A stretch of 35,573 nt of DNA, from positions 1 through 35,573 of the forward strand of contig CALUKY010000023.1 in NCBI GenBank assembly GCA_944321345.1, read 5' to 3'. Positions within the stretch are counted from its first letter, which is position 1, and every line of letters begins with the position of its first letter. This document shows, piece by piece, positions 22,742-33,446 of the stretch. The notes beneath the pieces were generated by a model that did not search any database, was not told where the DNA came from, and worked only from the letters and a program-made list of their open reading frames with translations. The DNA is from an uncultured Paraprevotella sp. (lineage in GTDB: Bacteria; Bacteroidota; Bacteroidia; Bacteroidales; Bacteroidaceae). The position numbers and the translations under genes are program-made.

Positions 22742-24132
22742 AATCATATAAAATCATTCTATATACAGGTTGTTTCCTGGTCACAGGGCTGCTGGCTTCG
22801 TGTAAGCTGGGAAAAGAATATGTACGGCCGGAGATAAATCTGCCGGAACTGGACAAGGAAAAGACGGCTGAGGCTGATACGGCTTCCTTTGCCGACATGC
22901 CCTGGTGGGAAGTGTATGGCGATACGATTCTGCAAGGTCTGATCCGCAAGACATTGGATCAGAACAAGGATATGCTCACGGCGCAGGCCAAAATCAAGGA
23001 ACTGGCCGCATTGAAACGGGTAGATCTGAGCAAACTTTTTCCACAGATAGACGGTAAATTATATGTCGATAAGGATGCGGAAAACTATGGCGGAAACCAT
23101 TATAAATCTTCTCCGGAGTTTACCGGAAAGTTTCTTCTGTCGTGGGAAGTGGACCTTTGGGGTAACTTGCGCTGGGGCATGGAGAAAAGTAAGGCTCAGC
23201 TGTTGGGAGCCATGGATAACCGGCAGGCATTGCAGGTCAGTCTGGTGGCACAGATGGCACAGTCGTATTTTGAATTGGTAGCTTTGGATCACCGGCTGAA
23301 AATCGTACGCCAGACCTTGCGAGCCCGTGAGGAAGGTGTGCGTTTGGCCAAAATCCGTTTTGAGGGCGGTCTGACTTCAGAAACCTCCTATCAGCAGGCA
23401 CAGGTGGAGTTGGCGCGTACGGCAACTCTGATCCCAGACCTGGAACGGTCTATCTCGGAGAAAGAAAACGAGATAGCGCTGCTTACCGGTAATTTCCCTT
23501 ATCAGATCCCTCGTGTGGAACTGGAACAGATCGCGTCGCAGTGGGCAGACAAGGAGATTCCTATGGGACTTTCATCGGCTCTGCTGGAGCGTCGCCCGGA
23601 CATACGGGTTGCGGAAAAGAACCTGATAGCCGCCAATGCGGAAGTGGGAGTTGCCTTTACCAACCTCTTTCCCAAACTGACGCTGACCGCGCAGTACGGA
23701 CTGGAGAGTGGGGAGCTGAAAGACTTTTTCCGTTCGCCGGCCCATTTCCTGAGTGCCAATCTGCTGGCTCCCATTTTTGCCATGGGGCGCAACCGGGCAC
23801 AGCTGAAGGCCAAGAAAGCGGCTTATGAGCAGCAGGTGTATCAGTATGAAAAGCAAGTGATCATTGCCTTCAAGGAGGTGCGCAATGCTTTGGTCGGCTT
23901 CAATAAGAGCAAGGAGGTGTTCGCCTCACGCAAGAAACTGGAAGATGCGGCTTACAGCAACAACCAGCTGGCCAACCTGCAATATCTGAACGGGTATATC
24001 AGTTATCTGGATGTGCTGGATGCCCAGCGTGGATATTTCGATGCCCAGTTGAGCATGAGTGACGCTGTTTTAGGCAAGCAGCTGGCTTTGGTACAGCTTT
24101 ACAAGGCTTTAGGTGGCGGATGGACAAACTAA
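22738..24132 (+). CDS. Outer-membrane efflux lipoprotein (TolC/NodT family)
   Basis: The 464-residue protein has a lipoprotein signal (VTGLLASC with the modified Cys near residue 21), then the WWEVYGD motif and paired coiled-coil repeats characteristic of outer-membrane factors (MAQSYFELVALDHRLKIV, LRAREEGVRLAKIRFEGG, LLERRPDIRVAEKNLIAAN). It forms the trimeric channel for the pump encoded just upstream, with which it overlaps by four bases. Confidence 0.93.
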   Translation: MKSYKIILYTGCFLVTGLLASCKLGKEYVRPEINLPELDKEKTAEADTASFADMPWWEVYGDTILQGLIRKTLDQNKDMLTAQAKIKELAALKRVDLSKLFPQIDGKLYVDKDAENYGGNHYKSSPEFTGKFLLSWEVDLWGNLRWGMEKSKAQLLGAMDNRQALQVSLVAQMAQSYFELVALDHRLKIVRQTLRAREEGVRLAKIRFEGGLTSETSYQQAQVELARTATLIPDLERSISEKENEIALLTGNFPYQIPRVELEQIASQWADKEIPMGLSSALLERRPDIRVAEKNLIAANAEVGVAFTNLFPKLTLTAQYGLESGELKDFFRSPAHFLSANLLAPIFAMGRNRAQLKAKKAAYEQQVYQYEKQVIIAFKEVRNALVGFNKSKEVFASRKKLEDAAYSNNQLANLQYLNGYISYLDVLDAQRGYFDAQLSMSDAVLGKQLALVQLYKALGGGWTN

Positions 24133-24158
24133 CTTTTTCAATAATACCGGCCTGATTA

Positions 24159-24190
24159 TTTGGGAGTCAATAGCGAAATGTGTATATTCG
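24159..24190 (+). promoter_or_regulatory. Promoter of the choloylglycine-hydrolase-family gene
   Basis: TTTG (24159-24162), 20 bases, TATATTCG (24183-24190) resembles the Bacteroides consensus with one mismatch. It lies in the gap after the efflux operon, so the enzyme gene probably has its own transcript. Confidence 0.45.
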
Positions 24191-24193
24191 CAT

Positions 24194-24220
24194 AAGAGCA
24201 TCTGCTTTGCCGATGCTCTT
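24194..24220 (+). terminator. Hairpin between efflux operon and enzyme gene (terminator or leader hairpin)
   Basis: A 9-bp perfect stem AAGAGCATC/GATGCTCTT with a nine-base loop, followed by CATTTTATG. The T run is poor, so it may be a weak terminator of the RND operon or a 5' leader hairpin of the next transcript, whose predicted start falls at about 24197. Confidence 0.4.
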
Positions 24221-24251
24221 CATTTTATGTACTAACCCAAATTATGAAAAG

Positions 24252-25343
24252 ATGAGAAAAAGTTTTTTGAAAACTTGGGCTCTGATGGGGCTGATGGCCT
24301 TCTTTCCGACGATGGAGTCGCAGGCCTGTACCGGTATTACGCTGAAAACCAAAACCGGAGCTACTGTTCTTTCGCGCACCATAGAGTGGGGCGGAAGCTT
24401 GTTGAACAGCCAGTATGTGGTGGTGCCACGCGGTTATGAACAGCAGTCATACACTCCGAACGGTGTGCAGGGCATGCGTTTTACGGCGCGCTACGGCTAT
24501 GTAGGCCTGAGTGTGGAGCAGAAAGAATTTGTGACCGAGGGTATTAACGAATGCGGTCTGTCGGCCGGTCTGTTCTATTTCCCGGGTTACGGAGGTTATC
24601 CGGCTTATGATCCGGCAAAGAATGACATCACGATATCCGATTTCCAACTGGTGTCGTGGATGCTGGCTTCCTTTGCCACGGTAGAAGAGGTGAAGCAGGC
24701 ATTGCCCGATGTACGGGTAACGTCGATTGATCCGCGTGCCTCGACGGTGCACTGGCGCATTGCCGACAAGAGCGGACGCCAGGTAGTGCTGGAGATTGTG
24801 AACGGAGGAGAAATCCGACTGTATGAGAATGAAATAGGGGTGCTGACCAACTCGCCGGGATTTGACTGGCAGCGTACCAACCTGAATAACTATGTGAATC
24901 TGCTTCCGGGTACGGCACCGCAGAACAAACTGGGAACTCTTACTTTGAATTCCTTTGGTGCGGGTAGTGCCCAGTTAGGCTTGCCGGGCGATGTCACACC
25001 GCCGTCGCGCTTTGTGCGGGCTGCCTTCTATCAGGCTACGGCTCCGCAGCAGGAAACCACACATGCTGCCGTGTTGCAGGCCTTTCAGATTATGAACAAT
25101 TTTGATATTCCGATTGGCATAGAGCACTCCGATACGGCACATATGCCGAAAGGACTGCCGAGTGCCACACAGTGGACTACGGCTACTGATCTGGAGGACT
25201 TGCGCATTTATTACCGTACGGCCTGGAATTCGGCCATACGCTGCATTGATCTGAAAACCATTAATTTCCAGAAAGTGAAGTTCCAGGCCTATCCTTTGGA
25301 TCAGGTTACCGAACAGCCTGTTGAAATGATCCGTATCAAATAA
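24252..25343 (+). CDS. Choloylglycine hydrolase family enzyme (bile salt hydrolase / penicillin V acylase type)
   Basis: I start at the ATG at 24252 (MRKSFLKTWALMGLMAFF), giving 363 residues. Signal cleavage after SQA would expose Cys26, the N-terminal nucleophile of this Ntn-hydrolase family. Other family residues are Arg42 in SRTIEW (with Glu45 where many bile salt hydrolases have Asp), Asn in TEGINECGLSAGLF, Asn in TNSPGFDWQ and Arg in PSRFVRAAF. The enzyme cleaves amide bonds, either of conjugated bile salts or of penicillin V and acyl-homoserine lactones. The Glu45 variant and RTIEWGG motif lean to the broader linear-amide group; substrate is unresolved. A periplasmic location is expected. 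Confidence 0.88.
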   Translation: MRKSFLKTWALMGLMAFFPTMESQACTGITLKTKTGATVLSRTIEWGGSLLNSQYVVVPRGYEQQSYTPNGVQGMRFTARYGYVGLSVEQKEFVTEGINECGLSAGLFYFPGYGGYPAYDPAKNDITISDFQLVSWMLASFATVEEVKQALPDVRVTSIDPRASTVHWRIADKSGRQVVLEIVNGGEIRLYENEIGVLTNSPGFDWQRTNLNNYVNLLPGTAPQNKLGTLTLNSFGAGSAQLGLPGDVTPPSRFVRAAFYQATAPQQETTHAAVLQAFQIMNNFDIPIGIEHSDTAHMPKGLPSATQWTTATDLEDLRIYYRTAWNSAIRCIDLKTINFQKVKFQAYPLDQVTEQPVEMIRIK

Positions 25344-25348
25344 GTATT

Positions 25349-25579
25349 ATGCGGAACCACATCAATACCCGGAATCTGGAGGTGGCCAACTGGTCGCGTT
25401 GCCTGCATCAGGAAGCGCACATAGGCAGTGTGCACCGGTTGATTTCCTTGTTGTACCACTCGGCCGAGGAGCGCTATGTGGAGCTGCTGCATTTCTCTAT
25501 AATAGAGCCTGCAGCGGTCCTTGGCTTTTTGATTTTTATCTCTCCGCCGGTAATGAATTACTCTCGTAGATTCCCGATA
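25349..25579 (+). pseudogene. Possible gene fragment downstream of the amidase gene
   Basis: A frame opening at ATG 25349, five bases after the amidase stop, has codon choice like the neighbours for about 55 codons (MRNHINTRNLEVANWSRCLH, then HSAEERYVELL). It then runs without recognisable content into the opposite-strand alcohol dehydrogenase gene and stops at 25735. The SAEERYxxLL segment recalls the helix before the DNA-binding domain of Crp/Fnr regulators, but that is weak. It may be a decayed gene or merely an open frame; no terminator is evident in this gap. Confidence 0.25.
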
Positions 25580-26725
25580 TTATTCGAATACACGGAGCAG
25601 AATCTTACGGGCGGTAGCTCCGTCTACCAGGCCATCTTCACCGAAGTGAACGTTACGCTCGTTGAAACGGCGTTCGATTTCGTCGATGGTTTCCATCGTT
25701 ACTCCTGCCTCGCTCAAGCGGGTGCGCAAGCCTAAGGAACGGAAGAAATCCTCGGTCTTGCGGATAATTTCCGTGATGCGGGCGTCGCGGATGCCGGAGT
25801 TGATGCCCATGACACGGGTTCCGAACTGGATGATCTTGTCCCCCTTCTGCTCGCGCAGCACATCCATAGTGCCCGGCAATACCATGGCCAGAGTTTCTCC
25901 GTGGGTGATGCCGTGCAGGGCGGTCAGCTCATGGCCGATCATGTGTGTGGCCCAATCCTGCTCTACACCCATGGCAATGAAACCGTTGAGGCCCATAGTG
26001 GCCGACATCATGAAGTCTGCCATCAGGTCATAGTCCATCTGATTCTCCTTGATTTTAGGGGCAATCTCAATCAGGGTCTGCAGGATACCCTCGGCCCAGC
26101 GGTCCATGATACGTGACTGGCCGCATTTGGTGAGATACTGTTCCATGACGTGAACGAAGGTGTCGGCCAGTCCGCAAGCCACCTGATGCGCCGGCAGGCT
26201 GAAAGTCACCTCCGGATCAAGGATAGAGAATACCGGGTAGTTGCTGTAGAAGGCATATTTTTCCTTGGTTTCCTTGCGTGAAATGACGGCGCCGTTGTTC
26301 ATTTCCGATCCGGTAGCCGGCAGGGTCAGTACGGTGCCGAGAGGCACACAGTCGTAAGAAGCTCCCTGGAGCACCAGATCCCAGGCATCGCCTTCGTATT
26401 TCAGTCCGGCGGCAATCAGTTTGGTACCGTCGATGACAGAACCGCCGCCTACAGCCAGAAGGAAATCTACGTTCTCTTTCTTGCCCAGTTCGATGGCCTG
26501 ACGCAGGGTTTCGATGGCCGGATTCGGCTCGATGCCCCAGAATTCGATGGTCTGATGACCTGCCAGCGCCTCTTTTACCTGCTCATATACACCGTTCTTT
26601 TTGACGCTTCCGCCACAAAAAGTAATCATGATTTTCTTGTCCGTCGGGATTTCTTCTTTCAGAGAAGCAATCATTCCTTTTCCCATAATCAGTTTTACGG
26701 GATTACAAAAGCTGAAATTCTTCAT
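25580..26725 (-). CDS. Iron-containing alcohol dehydrogenase (YqhD/BdhB-like)
   Basis: The 381-residue protein fits group III alcohol dehydrogenases. The N-terminal nucleotide-binding part contains GGGSVIDGTKLIAAG near residue 93. The metal-binding part shows GLADTFVHVMEQYL and HELTALHGITHGETLAM, which carry the Asp and His ligands. YqhD-type enzymes reduce aldehydes, including short-chain and lipid-peroxidation products, with NADPH in the cytosol. A TAAATTTG -7 box lies at 26760-26767. It is monocistronic and convergent with the amidase gene. Substrate is not predictable from sequence. Confidence 0.92.
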   Translation of the reverse strand: MKNFSFCNPVKLIMGKGMIASLKEEIPTDKKIMITFCGGSVKKNGVYEQVKEALAGHQTIEFWGIEPNPAIETLRQAIELGKKENVDFLLAVGGGSVIDGTKLIAAGLKYEGDAWDLVLQGASYDCVPLGTVLTLPATGSEMNNGAVISRKETKEKYAFYSNYPVFSILDPEVTFSLPAHQVACGLADTFVHVMEQYLTKCGQSRIMDRWAEGILQTLIEIAPKIKENQMDYDLMADFMMSATMGLNGFIAMGVEQDWATHMIGHELTALHGITHGETLAMVLPGTMDVLREQKGDKIIQFGTRVMGINSGIRDARITEIIRKTEDFFRSLGLRTRLSEAGVTMETIDEIERRFNERNVHFGEDGLVDGATARKILLRVFE

Positions 26726-26759
26726 AAGTATTCAATTCGATAAATGATTCTTGTGGATA

Positions 26760-26767
26760 CAAATTTA
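26760..26767 (-). promoter_or_regulatory. -7 box of the alcohol dehydrogenase gene
   Basis: On the minus strand it reads TAAATTTG, an exact TAnnTTTG match 35 bases before the start codon. Confidence 0.45.
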
Positions 26768-26828
26768 ATCAAAAAGCCATATCCCCGCATCATGAAATCT
26801 CTTGTTTTTCCTAAAATATTGTGATACG

Positions 26829-26880
26829 AAAAAATCCCTTATTCTGCCGGTGTATGATTTACCGGTAGAATAAGGGATTG
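26829..26880 (-). terminator. Terminator of the GH20 gene
   Basis: A long stem of about 19 bp with one mismatch (26832-26850 with 26861-26879, AATCCCTTATTCT.CCGGT) ends on the minus strand in a T run. It lies 25 bases beyond the hexosaminidase stop. Confidence 0.85.
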
Positions 26881-26904
26881 GTTGTTTCAATCCGTGCTTA
26901 CGGA

Positions 26905-28548
26905 TTATTTCTTTCTGAAAACATGCTTGCCGTAGCACCAGTCTTTCAGATGATATACTTTCTGCTGGCTTTGCAGACGGTTTTCGAAACTGCTATAGTC
27001 TCTCTTTGCCTGCGGAGTCCAACCGGCTTCGGCAACTGCTGCCAGTCGGGGAAGCATCAGATATTCCACGGTGTCGGCCTCGCAGACCCACTCGGTCCAG
27101 AAATTGGCCTGCACCCCCTTGTATTTCGGTTGCAGATTTTCCGGAACTCCATTCAGAGGCTGGTAGGCATATACCGCTTCAACCGTTTCGGAACCGTAGC
27201 CCTGTGACATCGGTTCGGTTGGCAGATTGGACTGCTTGCGATTAATATAATAAGGTATCTGTGGCGACAGGATGGTTTCCATACCTCTTTGGGCGGCATC
27301 CTTGGCGGCGGCATTGGCTCCTACCCAGGCCATGATGGTAATGTCGGTTCCTAATGGCGCGGTATTGCCGTGGAGCACCTCGTTCCAGAAGATGAGGCGT
27401 TTCTGCTTGTTGCTTTCTTTGCCGGCGATGTGGTCCTGCAGCTGTTTGTAAAAATGGATCTGCAGATCTCTGAAATTCTGGGAACCGATTTCTGCCAGCA
27501 GTTTCTTGCAGGCATCATTCTGCTCCCATTTGGTTGTGGGGCACTCGTCACCGCCCAGATGAATATATCCGAAGGGGAACAGGTCGCTGATTTCGTCGAT
27601 GACATCTTTGGCAAACTGCACGGCTTCGGGCTTGGCCACATTGATCACATCGGTAGACACACCCTGCCAGAGCCAAACCTCGTGCTTGTTCTCCGGATCG
27701 CAGGCCAGCAGTTCGGGGTAAGAAGCCACGGCAGCCTGCGAGTGTCCCGGTATGTCGATTTCCGGTACAATCTCGATAAACCGTTCCTGAGCATATTTCA
27801 CAATCTCCCGGATGTCTTCCTGAGAATAGAAACCGCCATAGTGCTGTCCGTCCGGCTTGTGGCTGCCCCAACCCAGTCCTCTGCTGTTGCGCCAGGCACC
27901 CACTTCGGTCAGTTTGGGATATTTCTTGATTTCGATTCTCCAGCCCTGGTCTTCGGTAAGATGCCAGTGGAAGCGGTTCATCTTGTACAGGGCCATCATG
28001 TCGATGACTTTCTTTACTGCTTCCTTGCCGAAGAAATGGCGCCCTTCGTCGAGCATGAATCCACGCCATCCGAACTCCGGTTCGTCTTCAATGCTTACCT
28101 GCGGTACACTCCACTCGGTGATGTCCTTTACGGCCGTGGCGCTGAACACTTCGCCGGGCATAAGCTGCTTCAGGGTGGTCAGGGCATAATGAAAGCCTGC
28201 CGGACGCGCCGCTTCAATGGTGATGTTCCGGTCGGTGATGTCCAGCTTGTAGGCTTCGTTGTCCAGCTGGCTGTTCCGTACCAGACGGATATCAGCCTTC
28301 TTGTGCTTGCTGTTTTTGAACTGGATGCCGGTGGCCGGTGCGATATCTTTCTCGAAGTTCTCGAAGACCCATGCAATGCTGTCGCCGGGATAAGCGTCGG
28401 CTGCAAACTTCATCCTGGATTTGAAGACAAACTTCTTTCCGGTTGTTTTCTGCATTTCTTGGGGTTGGGGGATCAGGGAGATTTCCTGTGCCATTGCCTG
28501 ATAGCTTCCAGCCAACAGGGCCGCAAAAATAAGCGATTTCAATTTCAT
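26905..28548 (-). CDS. Secreted GH20 beta-N-acetylhexosaminidase
   Basis: The 547-residue protein has a signal peptide (MKLKSLIFAALLAGSYQAMA) and a GH20b N-terminal domain (to about 150). The TIM barrel starts with GWRGFMLDEGRHFFG and includes NRFHWHLTEDQGWRIEIKKY, VPEIDIPGHSQAAVASYP and YIHLGGDECP. Asp334-Glu335 are the catalytic pair for substrate-assisted hydrolysis of terminal GlcNAc or GalNAc. It is expected in the periplasm, trimming host mucin or N-glycan fragments. It is monocistronic, with a TATATTTG -7 box at 28623-28630 and a strong terminator. Confidence 0.95.
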   Translation of the reverse strand: MKLKSLIFAALLAGSYQAMAQEISLIPQPQEMQKTTGKKFVFKSRMKFAADAYPGDSIAWVFENFEKDIAPATGIQFKNSKHKKADIRLVRNSQLDNEAYKLDITDRNITIEAARPAGFHYALTTLKQLMPGEVFSATAVKDITEWSVPQVSIEDEPEFGWRGFMLDEGRHFFGKEAVKKVIDMMALYKMNRFHWHLTEDQGWRIEIKKYPKLTEVGAWRNSRGLGWGSHKPDGQHYGGFYSQEDIREIVKYAQERFIEIVPEIDIPGHSQAAVASYPELLACDPENKHEVWLWQGVSTDVINVAKPEAVQFAKDVIDEISDLFPFGYIHLGGDECPTTKWEQNDACKKLLAEIGSQNFRDLQIHFYKQLQDHIAGKESNKQKRLIFWNEVLHGNTAPLGTDITIMAWVGANAAAKDAAQRGMETILSPQIPYYINRKQSNLPTEPMSQGYGSETVEAVYAYQPLNGVPENLQPKYKGVQANFWTEWVCEADTVEYLMLPRLAAVAEAGWTPQAKRDYSSFENRLQSQQKVYHLKDWCYGKHVFRKK

Positions 28549-28622
28549 TTTCTGTAAATGGTATTGTTTGTATAGGGTAATGAATTATAGAGTAAAAAAC
28601 AGGTTACTCTGGTTAATATCTG

Positions 28623-28630
28623 CAAATATA
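28623..28630 (-). promoter_or_regulatory. -7 box of the GH20 gene
   Basis: On the minus strand it reads TATATTTG, an exact TAnnTTTG match about 75 bases before the start codon; no clear -33 box. Confidence 0.45.
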
Positions 28631-28666
28631 CGATAAATCAGGTGAAGGTACATGTTTTATGGGCCT

Positions 28667-28710
28667 AAAAAAAAACCATATCCCGGTTTTGTGGTGTGTG
28701 GGATATGGTT
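28667..28710 (-). terminator. Terminator of the ppk-ppx operon
   Basis: A perfect 11-bp stem (28674-28684 with 28700-28710) followed on the minus strand by nine T. It lies just past the ppx stop codon. Confidence 0.9.
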
Positions 28711-28719
28711 ATTGTCTGG

Positions 28720-29643
28720 TTATTTTTCTTTCTGTTTGCGTTCTTCTTTCTCTTTGTCTGCCGTATAAAGACTGTCGATGATTCCGTCAGAGAGTCCGAT
28801 TTCAGGAACATAGATAAAATCGGAATTTAAGGTGTCGGCTATGGTCAGGAAGATTCTTCCGGCCGGTACGATTACGTCTGCGCGGTCCGGCTTCAGGCTG
28901 AACGCTTCCATTCTTTCTTCCGGAGACATGGGCTCCAGTTTGTTGTAGACTTCTTTCAGGGAGTCGATCGGAATCCGCTTGTTTTTCTTGTCCTTGTTTT
29001 CAACAAGCCGGTACAATTTATTGATATTACCTCCGGAACCGATGATGTTCACCACTCCGTAGGCTTTGGCTTCTTTGGCAATCTCGTCGCGCATCAGTTG
29101 CCAGGCAGCTTCGCTCACTCCACCGGTAAGGATTCGCACGGTTCCGATATTATAGGACTTGGAAAATTTCAGTTCTCCGTTGATAAGCAGGTTCACTTCG
29201 GTACTGCCACCGCCCACATCGACATACATATAATTCCCGTTGCGGTCTTCCATGCATTCCACATGGTTGTTGTAGATAATCTGCGCCTCTTCCTTGCCGT
29301 CGATGATTTCGATTTTGATGCCGGTGGATTTCTTGATCTTTTTGATGATTTCCTTACCGTTGCGGGCATCGCGCATGGCCGAGGTGGCACAGGCACGGTA
29401 ACCGTTTACATCGTAGATCTTCATCAGGTGGTTATAGGCTTTCATCAGGCGGCACATCCGTTCTTCCTTGGCCGGGCTGATCTCGCCTTTTTCGAATACG
29501 TCAAAACCCAGTCGCAACGGTACGCGCAACAGAATGTTCTTGGCAAACTTGGCTTCGCCATTGTCTTGGGTGGTTACTTTCTTGATCAGCAGTCGCACGG
29601 CATTGGAACCGATGTCAATCGCTGCATAATTCTTGTTTTCCAT
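28720..29643 (-). CDS. ppx: Exopolyphosphatase / guanosine pentaphosphatase family (Ppx/GppA)
   Basis: I choose the ATG at 29643 (MENKNYAAIDIGSNAVRLLI), giving 307 residues; the longer frame runs into the ppk gene. The ASKHA-fold phosphate loops are visible as AIDIGSNAVRLL at the N-terminus and VDVGGGSTEVNL near residue 135. It is short, like many Bacteroidetes members, and lacks the extra C-terminal HD-like domain of E. coli Ppx. Family enzymes shorten polyphosphate or hydrolyse pppGpp. The start lies seven bases after the ppk stop, so polyphosphate synthesis and breakdown are cotranscribed. Confidence 0.9.
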   Translation of the reverse strand: MENKNYAAIDIGSNAVRLLIKKVTTQDNGEAKFAKNILLRVPLRLGFDVFEKGEISPAKEERMCRLMKAYNHLMKIYDVNGYRACATSAMRDARNGKEIIKKIKKSTGIKIEIIDGKEEAQIIYNNHVECMEDRNGNYMYVDVGGGSTEVNLLINGELKFSKSYNIGTVRILTGGVSEAAWQLMRDEIAKEAKAYGVVNIIGSGGNINKLYRLVENKDKKNKRIPIDSLKEVYNKLEPMSPEERMEAFSLKPDRADVIVPAGRIFLTIADTLNSDFIYVPEIGLSDGIIDSLYTADKEKEERKQKEK

Positions 29644-29650
29644 GCTGATA

Positions 29651-31726
29651 TTATTTTTCGTTTTGGTTTTCCTCAAGATATTCCCGGTATAAGGCTTCCT
29701 GAGATCGGAACACCTCGTCGCCGGTATTTTCAAGATTGGTTCCCAACCCGTCAACGATTCTTCCCTGGAGGGTGTCTTTCAGACCGTATTCCACCACTTT
29801 CCGCAAGTTGGCTTTGATATCCTCATCGTAAACCGGAGTGATCACCTCAACACGGTGATCCAGGTTGCGCGGCATCCAGTCGGCCGAACCGAGGAAGGTC
29901 TTGTCCTGACCGCCGGCCGCAAAGATGAAGATACGGGCATGCTCCAGATAGCGGTCAATGATACCTACCACCTTCATATTTCCGTTCAGGGATTTCAGGT
30001 TGGGCATCAGAGAGCAGTTGCCACGCACCAGCAAGTCCACCCGAACTCCCGCTTCGGCTGCCTCGTATAGTTTTTGTACCATTTGCTCGTCGGTGATATG
30101 ATTGATCTTCACCTTGATGTAGGCCTCCTTGCCGGCTTTTCTGTTTTTGATTTCCTCGTTGATGAGACGAATGAATTTCTGTTTCATTTCGTTAGGAGAA
30201 ACCAACAATTCTTTGAATTTAATCATAGAATATGGTTTCTCAATAAAATTGAAAACATTTTCAACATCTTTAACAATAGGGCGTGATGCGGTCATCAACA
30301 TGAAGTCGGTGTACATGCGTGCATTTCCTTCGTGGAAGTTTCCGGTGCTGATGCATGCCAGATTGGCTCCGTTTTTCATGTGGATGAGGGTAATTTTGGA
30401 GTGTACTTTCAGACCTTCCACACCGAAGATGACTTCAATGCCGGCATCCTGCATCTTTTTGGACCACCCGATATTGGAAGCCTCGTCGAAGCGCGCCAGC
30501 AGTTCGATGATTACCGTTACCTTTTTCCCGTTATGGGCAGCGGCTATCAGGGCTTCGATGACCTTGGAGTCTTTGGCCAGTCGGTAAAGGGTGGTCTTGA
30601 TTCCCTTGACTTCACGGTTGATGGCCGCTTCCTGCAGTACACGCAGGTAAGAATCAAAGCTGTGATAAGGTACATGGATATAGCGGTCTTTCTGACGGAT
30701 CAGATCCAAGATACTTTCTTCCGGATTGGCCAGTTCTTTTTTCAGGATCGGAGTCCATGCCGGATATTTCAGGTCCTTGCGGCCGCAGTCGGGGAATTTC
30801 ATCAGGTCCTTGTGATTCTGATAGCGCCCTCCGGCCAGTACCGTATCGAGCTTGTCAACATAAAGTGTGTTCATGATATGCTTCAGGAGGACCTTGGGCA
30901 TGGCGGCATCATATACGATACGCAAAGGAGCGCCCTTCTTGCGGCTTTTGACACCTTTGGAAATCTTTTGAAGCGTACCGTTGCGCAGGTCATTGTCAAT
31001 TTCCATTTCCGCATCACGGGTAAACTTGAAGGAGTAAGCTTCAAAGTCGGTATAGTTCTGTCCGCTGAAAATGAGAGGCAGGCAGCAGCGGATCACATCG
31101 TCCAGATAGGTCAGATAACTTTTGCCGTCCTTGTCATTCAAACGGACAAAACGTCCGATGATGGGCACCGGAAGTTCCAGAAAGGCATATTCCGCCTTTT
31201 TGGATACAGCTCCTTTATGACGCATTTTAATAGCCAGATAGATGCTTTCGTCAGTGCTTGACTTCAGTTGCTTGGTTGCCGGAAACCAGGTGGGCAGTAC
31301 ATAGCCGCACAGTTTCTGGTAATAGAAGTCCTTGATGAACGCACGCTGTTCTTCATCCAGCTCATCTTCCTGGAGCAGATAGATGTTTTCTTCTCTCAGT
31401 TTCTGGTTGATGCTCTTGATCGTTTTCTCAAATTCTTTTGAGTAGGCGCTGTTGAGTTTATTGATTTCTTTCAGAATGTAGTTTGCCTCTTCGCGGTCGG
31501 TTCTGGCATCTTTGTCCTCACATTCGGCTATGCGGTTCTGCGAAGCCACGCGCACACGGAAAAACTCGTCCAGGTTATTGGAGTAAATGCCCAAAAAACT
31601 CAGACGTTCCAAGAGAGGTACCTGTTCTTTCTGAGCCTCCTGCAGAATGCGGTGATTGAAATACATCCAGCTGATGTCTCTGGGCAAATAAGTCTTGCTG
31701 TTTTTTAGTTTCGTATTCTTTGGCAT
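29651..31726 (-). CDS. ppk1: Polyphosphate kinase 1
   Basis: The 691-residue length and order of domains match PPK1: N-terminal domain (PRDISWMYFNHRILQEA, then LGIYSNNLDEFFRVRVA), head domain, and two phospholipase-D-like domains. The autophosphorylated His is in VHSKITLI near residue 443, followed by CISTGNFHEGNARMYTDFML; the second conserved His is in LEHARIFIF. The enzyme reversibly makes long-chain polyphosphate from ATP, supporting stress survival. It is the first gene of the ppk-ppx unit. Confidence 0.96.
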   Translation of the reverse strand: MPKNTKLKNSKTYLPRDISWMYFNHRILQEAQKEQVPLLERLSFLGIYSNNLDEFFRVRVASQNRIAECEDKDARTDREEANYILKEINKLNSAYSKEFEKTIKSINQKLREENIYLLQEDELDEEQRAFIKDFYYQKLCGYVLPTWFPATKQLKSSTDESIYLAIKMRHKGAVSKKAEYAFLELPVPIIGRFVRLNDKDGKSYLTYLDDVIRCCLPLIFSGQNYTDFEAYSFKFTRDAEMEIDNDLRNGTLQKISKGVKSRKKGAPLRIVYDAAMPKVLLKHIMNTLYVDKLDTVLAGGRYQNHKDLMKFPDCGRKDLKYPAWTPILKKELANPEESILDLIRQKDRYIHVPYHSFDSYLRVLQEAAINREVKGIKTTLYRLAKDSKVIEALIAAAHNGKKVTVIIELLARFDEASNIGWSKKMQDAGIEVIFGVEGLKVHSKITLIHMKNGANLACISTGNFHEGNARMYTDFMLMTASRPIVKDVENVFNFIEKPYSMIKFKELLVSPNEMKQKFIRLINEEIKNRKAGKEAYIKVKINHITDEQMVQKLYEAAEAGVRVDLLVRGNCSLMPNLKSLNGNMKVVGIIDRYLEHARIFIFAAGGQDKTFLGSADWMPRNLDHRVEVITPVYDEDIKANLRKVVEYGLKDTLQGRIVDGLGTNLENTGDEVFRSQEALYREYLEENQNEK

Positions 31727-31829
31727 ATCCTTTTATTTATTTTTTCCGATGATTGATACTCAATTTCTTTATAAAGGTAGTGATTCTTGAGATAAGACGG
31801 TGTGTTTTTTCCTGTTTTTTTGTTTCTGA

Positions 31830-33287
<1,458 letters not shown>

Positions 33288-33321
33288 TTTCAATCTATTC
33301 TGATTTAATCAAATTCAATGT

Positions 33322-33353
33322 GCCCTCCGGATGCTTGTTCCGGAGGGCTTTTT
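33322..33353 (+). terminator. Terminator of the enolase gene
   Basis: A perfect stem GCCCTCCGGA/TCCGGAGGGC with a seven-base loop, followed by five T on the plus strand. Confidence 0.9.
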
Positions 33354-33365
33354 GTGTGCTGTCTG

Positions 33366-33411
33366 AAAAATAGAAATCGGCAGACCCTGCCGGATCTGCC
33401 GATTTCTATTT
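33366..33411 (-). terminator. Terminator of the rlpA-metY unit
   Basis: A perfect 17-bp stem (33368-33384 with 33395-33411) with a minus-strand T run. It faces the enolase terminator across a short convergent gap. Confidence 0.85.
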
Positions 33412-33446
33412 ATGATATCTGATGTAACCGGTATCTTGCAGGTTGC

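Noticed and set aside
27370-28557. 395-codon open frame antisense to the GH20 gene
   Set aside because: It is the shadow of a well-supported hexosaminidase with intact catalytic motifs.
30332-31261. 309-codon open frame antisense to ppk1
   Set aside because: It has no recognisable domain and the opposite strand encodes a canonical PPK1.
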